Positions 57,072 through 64,000 of a stretch of 64,000 nt of DNA are shown in pieces; the first letter of the stretch is position 1; every line of letters begins with the position of its first letter. The notes under the pieces are model-generated. The model was not told the DNA's origin and searched no databases. It saw nothing but the letters and a program-made list of their open reading frames with translations. Source of the stretch: Nitrososphaerota archaeon (lineage in GTDB: Archaea; Thermoproteota; EX4484-205; JAAOZP01). The translations under genes and the position numbers were made by a program. The stretch lies in NCBI GenBank assembly GCA_011605725.1, contig JAAOZP010000009.1, positions 75,228 through 139,227 of the forward strand. Reading direction: 5' to 3'.

Positions 57072-57216
57072 TTTATGAGTAGCTTGCATACTAATTACTT
57101 CCAGTATAGCCTTTTTCTGCTGATACCGCAAATTTGGTAAGCCGTGTAGTTTCCTAAGAGTAAGTGCTGGGATCAGAAAGCCCCAGAACTATTAAGACCG
57201 GGGATTACTGGGCTGC
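57072..57216 (+). repeat. Decayed direct copy of the elp3 promoter plus first codons (parent 58584-58730)
   Basis: Shared exact words in order: TTTATG, TTGCATACTA, GCAAATTT, GTAGTTTCCTAAGAGT, ATTACTGGGCTGC; offset 1508-1514 bp. Confidence 0.9.
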
Positions 57217-57222
57217 GCGCTA
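57215..57222 (-). repeat. Junction motif, copy 6 (TAGCGCGC on minus strand)
   Basis: Right border of the elp3 5' copy. Confidence 0.9.
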
Positions 57223-57255
57223 TGCAAATTTTGCGTTACTTCTTATTTCTCCGTG

Positions 57256-57678
57256 TTAAATATCTTTTATTCTTCTAATGTGCTTCAAGCAGTCTTCCTT
57301 CAATCTTTCTACGAGTTTCTCGTCTGCCGTATACATGTAACTATTTTTCATGATCGCTAGGGAAATATAGGAGGCGTCATAAATTGTTATATTGTTTTTG
57401 AACGCAACCTCTATAGTTTTTTCAGCATATTTGCCTCTGAGGGGGTATAAATCTAAAAAATATGCGTCTAAGGCTTCTGAAACTTCTTTTATCTCGCTTT
57501 CTGAAAAGAGTTTTTTATAATACAACGCATTTAAAACTTCGAAGTTAATGATTTCAGGGGCTATAAGTTTTAATTCTCCTTCTATATACTTATCCCTAAT
57601 CGTCACGGCTTTATCGGAATTCTCTTCTTCAACGAACCACTTCACCACTACGCTTGCATCAACTACTGCTACCGACAT
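57256..57678 (-). CDS. vapC: PIN-domain toxin VapC
   Basis: MSVAVVDASVVVKWFVEEENSDKAV...NNITIYDASYISLAIMKNSYMYTADEKLVERL. Confidence 0.9.
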   Translation of the reverse strand: MSVAVVDASVVVKWFVEEENSDKAVTIRDKYIEGELKLIAPEIINFEVLNALYYKKLFSESEIKEVSEALDAYFLDLYPLRGKYAEKTIEVAFKNNITIYDASYISLAIMKNSYMYTADEKLVERLKEDCLKHIRRIKDI

Positions 57679-57901
57679 GCCGTTCTTCCCTGAACTTTCG
57701 TATGATCTCTTCAGCCCTAGCTTCACCTCTGCTTTTCTTTCTTATTTTTTCGTTTATTAGAACTGCTTTCGCCAAGTTTTTTCTTTTTTCCTCTTCCACC
57801 TTCATTCTTATCGCATTTCTGATGAAATCACTCCAATTAACTTTAATCTCTTTCATCATCTTCTTGGTTTCTTCATCTACCCTTATCGTAATTACTGTCA
57901 T
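57659..57901 (-). CDS. vapB: VapB antitoxin
   Basis: MTVITIRVDEETKKMMKEIKVNWSDFIRNAIRMKVEEEKRKNLAKAV. Confidence 0.88.
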   Translation of the reverse strand: MTVITIRVDEETKKMMKEIKVNWSDFIRNAIRMKVEEEKRKNLAKAVLINEKIRKKSRGEARAEEIIRKFREERHVGSSS

Positions 57902-57966
57902 ACAAGTATTACATGTATAATTTACATATAAACTTTGCTTTTTAGACCTATTCCTGCCAAGAAAGC

Positions 57967-57977
57967 TAGCGCGCGCT
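57967..57977 (+). repeat. Junction motif, copy 7 (TAGCGCGCGCT)
   Basis: Left border of the TnpB remnant. Confidence 0.9.
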
Positions 57978-58336
57978 TTCTCCACAAGCTATCAAGGTTC
58001 TACGTGAACAACTATGATGTGATTTGTGTTGAAAACTTGGCCATAAGCAACATGGTTAGAAACCACATCTTAGCCCAGAAGATACTTGATGCCTCTTGGG
58101 GAAAGTTCCTTCAACTGCTCGAATACAAGGCTGAAAGCGCCGGTGTTCGGGTGGTGAAGGTGAACCCGAGAGGCACATCTAAAGGATTAAGATCTCTTGA
58201 GACTGGATATCGGCAAATAGAATATTGATGAGGGGATGGGGGCGGCCCTGATCCGCCTGCCGGGATGAAGCCCTTACTGGTAGAAATACCAGCAAGCCTC
58301 ATCGTTGAAGCAGGAAGCCAACACCCCTTCTGGTGA
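57967..58336 (+). pseudogene. IS200/IS605-family TnpB (OrfB) 3' remnant
   Basis: RFLHKLSRFYVNNYDVICVENLAISNMVRNHILAQKILDASWGKFLQLLEYKAESAGVRVVKVNPRGTSKG; then frameshifted GGGPDPPAGMKPLLVEIPASLIVEAGSQHPFW*. Confidence 0.88.
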
Positions 58337-58348
58337 GGGTAGCTCACC
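58332..58348. repeat. Hairpin GGTGAG-GGTAG-CTCACC at TnpB remnant 3' end (IS605-like right-end hairpin)
   Basis: 6-bp perfect stem, 5-nt loop, overlapping the remnant's stop codon. Confidence 0.6.
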
Positions 58349-58540
58349 GTGACTCCGAAAACAATAAGGGAATCCGTGAAACTCGTTTTCAAATATCACT
58401 TGTATATGGCTGACGCTATTCAAATAATCTCTGCCAAACAGGCGAATGCGCGTAATCTCGTAACGGGGGATAGGAGGCTTGCCGAGGTATCTATGGTCGA
58501 GGGTTTGAAAAACGCTGTGCTTAGCCTAAACCCGCCCTGA
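58349..58540 (+). pseudogene. C-terminal fragment of PIN-domain protein
   Basis: VKLVFKYHLYMADAIQIISAKQANARNLVTGDRRLAEVS; lacks the N-terminal DxN motif. Confidence 0.7.
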
Positions 58541-58686
58541 AGTGGTTCGGAAGATGGTTAAAACGTGGATTCACAGGTTTCAATTTATGTGCAGTTGCAT
58601 ACTATTTTCCCTCGAGACCTTTCCTGCCCGTTACTGCAAATTTAATAAGTAAGGTAGTTTCCTAAGAGTGAAGCACCGGAATTAGA

Positions 58687-60285
58687 ATGAAGCCCGAGGA
58701 GACTGTTAAGACTGAGAATTACTGGGCTGCCTGCAGAGAAATAGCTGGGATCCTTGCCTCGGAGAAGCATGCTGACAGGAGGGTTGTCCACAGGGTTAAA
58801 CTCAGGGTTTCCTCAAGATTCAGGCTTCCCATGGTTCCCTCTAACAGCGATATTCTTGCAAGTGCCCCGGAGAGGCTTAGGGATAGGCTTAGAAGCATTC
58901 TGATGGTTAAGCCTTCTAGAAGCTCATCCGGGGTCGTGGTTGTTGCAGCGATGGCCATGCCCATGCCCTGTCCCCATGGGAGGTGCTTCTACTGCCCGGG
59001 AGGCCCCTCCAGGAATACTCCTCAGAGCTACACCGGCCTTGAGCCGGCTGCGATGAGGGCTATTCAGAACGATTATGATCCTTTCAAACAGGTTTCCCAG
59101 AGGATTAGGCAGCTTGAGGCTGCTGGGCATGTTGTTCAGAAGGCTGAGCTGATAATAATGGGTGGAACTTTTCCGGCAGCACCTTTAGATTATCAGAAAA
59201 CATTTGTCAAAGGATGTTTCGACGCCCTGAACGGTTTTGTCTCCCAGTCTTTGGAGGAGGCTCATAGGCTTAACGAGTCGTCAAGCATCAGATGCGTAGG
59301 CTTAACTGTTGAGACTAGGCCAGACTATTGCAGAGAGGATCATGTCGATAAAATGCTTAGCATGGGTGTCACTAGAGTTGAGATAGGTGTGCAAACTCTT
59401 AGAGACGATGTTCTTGAAAGAGTTGAGAGGGGACATAGGGTTGGGGATACTGTTAACGCTTTCAGGATTGCTAAGGACGCTGGCTTGAAAATAGTTGCGC
59501 ATATGATGCCCGGGTTACCGGGTATGAGTGTTGAAGACTCTCTGGAAGATTTTAGGAAACTCTACTTCGACGAGAGGTTTAGGCCGGACATGATAAAGAT
59601 ATACCCTACTCTCGTAGTCGAGGGAACAAAGCTTTACGAAGCCTGGATGAGGGGCGATTACAAGCCCCTGGAGGATGAGGAGGCTGCCGAGCTTGTCGCA
59701 AGGATACTGGAGATAACTCCGCCATGGGTGAGGATTATGAGAGTCCAGAGGGATATTCCTGCGAACGCGATTGCAGCAGGGGTTAGGAAAAGCAATCTTA
59801 GAGAAATAGCGCATAGAATTCTCGAATCCCGTGGCTCTAAATGTAGGTGCGTAAGGTGTAGGGAAGTAGGCTTTTCAAAATCTAGAGTCAGCCTGGAGAA
59901 CATTCGTCTCGTCGTTAGGAAATACGGGGCTTCCGGCGGGGTTGAGTACTTTCTGAGCTTTGAAGACTTGGAGAACGATGTCCTGCTCGCATACCTGAGG
60001 CTCAGGAAGCCTTCCCCGTATGCTCACCGGAGAGAGGTAAACGAGGCTTCTTCAATGATAGTGAGAGAACTAAAGGCGCTTGGAAGAGCAATACCCTTAG
60101 GTACTAGAGTAAAAGAGTCTTGGCAGCACAGGGGCTTGGGAGCAATGCTGATGGAGGAGGCTGAAAAAATCGCTGTCGAAAACGGTGCTGAGAAAATACT
60201 CGTGATCTCGGCAGTAGGCGTGAGGGAATACTACAGGAGGCTTGGCTACTTTTTCGACGGCACATACATGGTTAAGAATCTCTAA
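58687..60285 (+). CDS. elp3: Elp3-like radical SAM tRNA uridine acetyltransferase
   Basis: PCPHGRCFYCPGGPSRNTPQSYTGLEPAAMRAIQNDYDPF; C-terminal GNAT HRGLGAMLMEEAEKIA. Confidence 0.96.
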   Translation: MKPEETVKTENYWAACREIAGILASEKHADRRVVHRVKLRVSSRFRLPMVPSNSDILASAPERLRDRLRSILMVKPSRSSSGVVVVAAMAMPMPCPHGRCFYCPGGPSRNTPQSYTGLEPAAMRAIQNDYDPFKQVSQRIRQLEAAGHVVQKAELIIMGGTFPAAPLDYQKTFVKGCFDALNGFVSQSLEEAHRLNESSSIRCVGLTVETRPDYCREDHVDKMLSMGVTRVEIGVQTLRDDVLERVERGHRVGDTVNAFRIAKDAGLKIVAHMMPGLPGMSVEDSLEDFRKLYFDERFRPDMIKIYPTLVVEGTKLYEAWMRGDYKPLEDEEAAELVARILEITPPWVRIMRVQRDIPANAIAAGVRKSNLREIAHRILESRGSKCRCVRCREVGFSKSRVSLENIRLVVRKYGASGGVEYFLSFEDLENDVLLAYLRLRKPSPYAHRREVNEASSMIVRELKALGRAIPLGTRVKESWQHRGLGAMLMEEAEKIAVENGAEKILVISAVGVREYYRRLGYFFDGTYMVKNL

Positions 60286-60315
60286 ACAACCGGATGCTTA
60301 ATGTTTTAACAGAGG

Positions 60316-60714
60316 CTAAAGCGGGCCTCTGTAATACTTTGTAGAAGGACAGCCTAAACACTTCTTCTCATAGTAGCGTAAACACCTGCCGCAATTTATT
60401 CCGCATGGAGCATCCTCCGCCGTTTTGGTCGCGACAATTTTCACCGGCAGATACTTTGGGACTGCTGGCGCCTCGCCTATTATGGCTTCTGAACGCCTAA
60501 TGCCGCCCGTCCGCGCCCTCACGGAGCACCTTTCTATTATAGCGTTCAGCGTGTCAGCGTCCTCCGCCACCATGATGGTCATCAGGTTGTAGGCGCCTGT
60601 CGTCATGGCTAGAAACACCATTCTCGGACACTTGGAGAACATGTTTACGAGTTCCCGTAGACGCTGGGGTGTTTCAACCTCCGCGTTAGCCAACAAGATT
60701 CCAAGGCAGGTCAT
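60316..60714 (-). CDS. AsnC/Lrp ligand-binding (RAM) domain with C-terminal zinc motif, HTH absent
   Basis: MTCLGILLANAEVETPQRLRELVNMFSKCPRMVFLAMTTGAYNLMTIMV...CGINCGRCLRYYEKKCLGCPSTKYYRG. Confidence 0.65.
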   Translation of the reverse strand: MTCLGILLANAEVETPQRLRELVNMFSKCPRMVFLAMTTGAYNLMTIMVAEDADTLNAIIERCSVRARTGGIRRSEAIIGEAPAVPKYLPVKIVATKTAEDAPCGINCGRCLRYYEKKCLGCPSTKYYRGPL

Positions 60715-60934
60715 GCTCGTTAAGAAGATTAAACGCCTTATTGTTGTCGACGGTTGCCGCAACGAGTGTTCGAGAAAAATATTGGATGCTCTGGGGATCA
60801 GATACGATGAATATCTGAATCTGGAGAATGATCTTGGAATTGGAAAACTGGGGCCGTTCACCACTATGAATTATTCTAAAGAGGATGTTGAAAAGGTTTC
60901 TTTGGCCATAATGAAAAGGATACAGGAAACATGA
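60690..60934 (+). pseudogene. 3' fragment of DGC-type putative zinc-binding protein
   Basis: KKIKRLIVVDGCRNECSRKILDALGIRYDEYLNLENDLGI; N-terminal half not found. Confidence 0.5.
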
Positions 60935-61052
60935 TGCTAAGCCATCTTTCCTCCTCATCATGTTGTTAACGGCATCTTTTACATCCTTGTAATACGATTG
61001 CGTTCGATAGCTATGCTTTTAAACTGTTGGTAACACTAATCTTATAGGTAAA

Positions 61053-61826
61053 ATGAGCAAGGGCAGGGTCCTAGTCAAAGGCCCAAGGGTGCAGAATATT
61101 GGCTACAGGCTCTTCCTATTAAACCTGGCGGGCGAATCGAACTTAACAGGCTTCCAGGCTAGGAACATCGGTACCGATTGCGTCGAAGTGTTGTACGAGG
61201 GTGGTGATCAGGAGATTAGGGAATTTGTGGAGAAGGTTAAAGAATCCTCGCCTAAGGAGGCTGAAGTTTCCAGCATCGAGTTTAAAGAATACGATGGCCC
61301 CGTAAAAAGGATAGAGGTATTTCGAAGCGAGTTCACGACAATGCAGCTTGGGAAGATCGTTGAAATAGGCTTAGAGATGATCGGTAAGCAAGATAATTCG
61401 CTCAGTAAGCAGGACTCGATGCTTGATAAACAGGATAAAATGCTTGAAAAGCAGGATAGGATGCTTGAAAAACAGGACTTGATGCTTGGTAAACAGGATG
61501 GAATGTTAGGAAAGCTAGATCAGATGCTGGAAAAGCAAGACTTGATGCTTGAGAAGCAAGACTTAATGATCGAGAAGCAAGACTTGATGCTTGAGAAACA
61601 GGATGCGGTGCTGCAGAGACAGGATCAGATGCTTGAGAAGCAGGATAAGATGCTTGAGAAACAAGATACGATGATCGAAAAAATAGATGGACTTGGAGCG
61701 AAAGTGGATAACTTGGGCGTGAAAATCGATGGTCTTAGAGAAGACTTGAAATCTATGCTTGATAGACGGTTAACAACGCTGGAGAGAGACGTGGCTCTAA
61801 TAAAGAATAGACTGGGGATCGCCTGA
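61053..61826 (+). CDS. Acylphosphatase domain fused to KQDxMLE heptad coiled coil
   Basis: GRVLVKGPRVQNIGYRLFLLNLAGESNLTGFQARNIGTDCVEVLYEG; then (KQDxMLE)n about 16 copies. Confidence 0.85.
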   Translation: MSKGRVLVKGPRVQNIGYRLFLLNLAGESNLTGFQARNIGTDCVEVLYEGGDQEIREFVEKVKESSPKEAEVSSIEFKEYDGPVKRIEVFRSEFTTMQLGKIVEIGLEMIGKQDNSLSKQDSMLDKQDKMLEKQDRMLEKQDLMLGKQDGMLGKLDQMLEKQDLMLEKQDLMIEKQDLMLEKQDAVLQRQDQMLEKQDKMLEKQDTMIEKIDGLGAKVDNLGVKIDGLREDLKSMLDRRLTTLERDVALIKNRLGIA

Positions 61827-61950
61827 ATATAGGCTCACATATTATTCGTTTTTCCAGTGAAGCCCCACCCGTAGAAGCAAGATATGGTACAACGTAAAGC
61901 CAGCCATGACTATTAAGGTTAAAATACTTCTGTAAGCATTCCAGCTCGTA

Positions 61951-63819
61951 TTGAGCTCTCTGAAAGTAGGCTTAGAGTTTCACCAGCGCCTAGCGTTCCA
62001 CAAGCTTTTCTGCAGCTGCCCCTCCACTTCACTGGGAGAAGCCTCGGGTAAAGTGGTGAGGAGGCTTAGGGCCTCTCTTAGCGAGCTCGGTGAGCTAGAC
62101 CCCGCTGCGCTGGCTGAAGCATCTAGAAGCAGGGTCTTCACGTATCATGTTGACGATTCGTTCAACTGTCTCGTCGAGCTCGACGAGGAGCCTCCCCACC
62201 CTATTGACGATGAGGTTCTCGACGCCGCTCTCGAGATGGCCCTCTACTTCAACATGACTGTTGTCGACGAGGCTAGGGTGATGAGGAAGACTGTGATCGA
62301 CGGCAGCAATACTTCTGGCTTCCAGAGAACACTGTTGGTGGCGCTGGGGAACAATGATTCTGTTATCGAGACCAGCGAGGGGCCTGTGAGGCTTAAGAGC
62401 CTCTGCCTCGAAGAGGAGTCTGCCTTCATAGTTGAAAGCGGAAGGGAGGCTGCGGAGTACAGGCTTGACAGGCTTGGAATCCCGCTTGTCGAAATAGCCA
62501 CTGAACCCGATATTAAGAGTCCATCGCAGGCCCTGGAGGCTGCTGAAGAAGTGGGGCTAGCCTTAAGGATGACCGGTAAGGTTATGAGGGGCCTCGGCAC
62601 CATAAGGCAGGATATAAACATAAGTATTGAGGGCGGCGCCAGGCAGGAGATTAAAGGCGTTCAGAATCTTAAGCTGATCCCTGAGATAGTTGAGAGAGAA
62701 GCCTTGAGGCAGAGCAGCCTGATTAGGCTCAGAGACATTTTGAGGAAAAGGTGTTCCCAGCGCAGTTTCACCTATAATCCTGTCGACCTGACGGAGGTCT
62801 TCAGGGGAACCGCCTCTAAGATGATATCTAGAGCATTATCTAAGGGGGATGTTGTCTACGGTTTGAAGGCTCCTGGTTTCAGAGGCCTGCTGGGGATGGA
62901 GCTTCAACCCGGCAGGAGGTTCGGGACAGAGCTTGCTGACTACGCTAGAGTCTGGGGGGGCTTGCAAGGCATCATTCATACTGATGAGCTCCCAGGGTAC
63001 GGAATATCTGAAGCCGAGGTCAATAAGGTTTTCGAAGTGTTAGAAGCCTCTGGAGACGATGCTGCAGTCATAGTTGTGGGTGAACCTGCTAGGGTTGAGG
63101 CAGCGCTAAGAGCAGTCTACAGGAGGATGCTTCAAGCATTCGACGGCGTCCCTTCTGAGACCAGGAGGGCTCTTGAAGACGGTAATACTGACTACCTACG
63201 GCCACTCCCTGGCTCAGCGAGAATGTATCCTGAGACTGATATCCCTCCAATACCCATTACGGCCGAGAGGCTTGAGAAAATAAGGCGAGCGCTTCCGAAA
63301 AAGCCTCATGAGAAGGTTAGGGAGCTTGAGGAAATGGGTTTGAGCAGCCATATGGCTCAGCAACTAGTTAGGTCCCACTACCTCACGGTTTTCGAAAAAG
63401 TTTTGGAAAACACTAGCCTAACACCCTTGACGCTAGCCTCCTTCCTCCTGAATACTCTCCCCTATGTGAGGAGGGAGGGTGGAAGAGAATATGGTGACGA
63501 AGAGCTGATTCCGCTCTTAAGAACCTTTCCAAGCGATTTGCCTAGGGAAATGATACCGGATGCGCTGAAGCTTTTCGCCGACAAGGGCATGAGCCTGGGC
63601 GAGGTTTACGAGGAGCTTAGGCGTAGGAAAGTGGGGGAGGACGAGTTAAGGGCTGAAGCGAGGAAGCTTGTCGAAGAAAACATTTCCTACGTCAGGGAGA
63701 AGGGTATGGGCTCCGTTAAAATGCTGATGGGCAGAATGATGGAGAGATTCAGGGGGGTTGCGGAGGGCTCAACAATCTATAGGATCCTCATGGAGGAGGT
63801 TAAGAGGAGGCTGGAGTAA
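61951..63819 (+). CDS. gatE: Glutamyl-tRNA(Gln) amidotransferase subunit E
   Basis: KVGLEFHQRLAFHKLFCSCPS...VDGSNTSGFQRT-type IDGSNTSGFQRTLLVA...GTIRQDINISIEGGARQEIKGVQNL. Confidence 0.95.
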   Translation: MSSLKVGLEFHQRLAFHKLFCSCPSTSLGEASGKVVRRLRASLSELGELDPAALAEASRSRVFTYHVDDSFNCLVELDEEPPHPIDDEVLDAALEMALYFNMTVVDEARVMRKTVIDGSNTSGFQRTLLVALGNNDSVIETSEGPVRLKSLCLEEESAFIVESGREAAEYRLDRLGIPLVEIATEPDIKSPSQALEAAEEVGLALRMTGKVMRGLGTIRQDINISIEGGARQEIKGVQNLKLIPEIVEREALRQSSLIRLRDILRKRCSQRSFTYNPVDLTEVFRGTASKMISRALSKGDVVYGLKAPGFRGLLGMELQPGRRFGTELADYARVWGGLQGIIHTDELPGYGISEAEVNKVFEVLEASGDDAAVIVVGEPARVEAALRAVYRRMLQAFDGVPSETRRALEDGNTDYLRPLPGSARMYPETDIPPIPITAERLEKIRRALPKKPHEKVRELEEMGLSSHMAQQLVRSHYLTVFEKVLENTSLTPLTLASFLLNTLPYVRREGGREYGDEELIPLLRTFPSDLPREMIPDALKLFADKGMSLGEVYEELRRRKVGEDELRAEARKLVEENISYVREKGMGSVKMLMGRMMERFRGVAEGSTIYRILMEEVKRRLE

Positions 63820-63821
63820 AA

Positions 63822-64000
63822 ATGCCTTACTCTGAAGAGGTTGAGAAAAAGCTTTCTGAGAAGGGTGTTAAGCCGGGTGACAGGATTATGCTTAAACGGG
63901 GCAAGCTTATCGTGGAGGGTATTCTCCTTCCCAGGGAGGAGGTGGACTTTGGAGACGGGAGTGTCCTCGTGATAAAGCTTGACAACGGTTACAACGTGGG
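63822..64000 (+). CDS. gatD: Glutamyl-tRNA(Gln) amidotransferase subunit D, N-terminus (truncated by window)
   Basis: MPYSEEVEKKLSEKGVKPGDRIMLKRGKLIVEGILLPREEVDFGDGSVLVIKLDNGYNVG directly after gatE. Confidence 0.88.
   Translation, partial: MPYSEEVEKKLSEKGVKPGDRIMLKRGKLIVEGILLPREEVDFGDGSVLVIKLDNGYNV

Overview
The window is a roughly 64 kb archaeal chromosome segment. The presence of eS26, eS30, S27ae, Spt4, L24e and shikimate-kinase GHMP genes suggests a thermophilic TACK-type lineage; that placement is inference. Most of it is a dense informational and biosynthetic core: translation (GluRS, L7Ae, S28e, L24e, aIF2, S6e, aIF2gamma, Rpo7/Spt4, S24e, S27ae, S15, S3Ae, L15e, ThrRS, ProRS, S26e, S30e, GatDE), KEOPS (Kae1, Bud32, Pcc1), fibrillarin/Nop5, a Thr/aspartate pathway cluster and an eight-gene shikimate-to-prephenate cluster. 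Accessory pockets hold VapBC-type cassettes, a decayed TnpB, an RHH/DUF5678-retropepsin pair, coiled-coil repeat proteins and a giant surface protein. The most unusual signal is a GC palindrome, (T)AGCGCGCGCT. By eye, its core GCGCGC occurs only 7 times in the window. All 7 lie in accessory or decayed DNA, at or very close to breakpoints of truncated genes or duplicated host-gene fragments. Two islands (next to elp3 and thrS) combine this motif with direct, decayed copies of the neighbouring host gene end and with toxin-antitoxin cargo. Other notable items are a perfect 26-bp palindrome at the pcc1/serS convergent overlap, a methanogen-type (class 2) SerRS, two core genes (L24e, Rpo7) lacking a canonical start in the same GGGGTGATGAG context, and an acylphosphatase fused to a KQDxMLE heptad coiled coil. 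No confident tRNA, rRNA or CRISPR array was seen.
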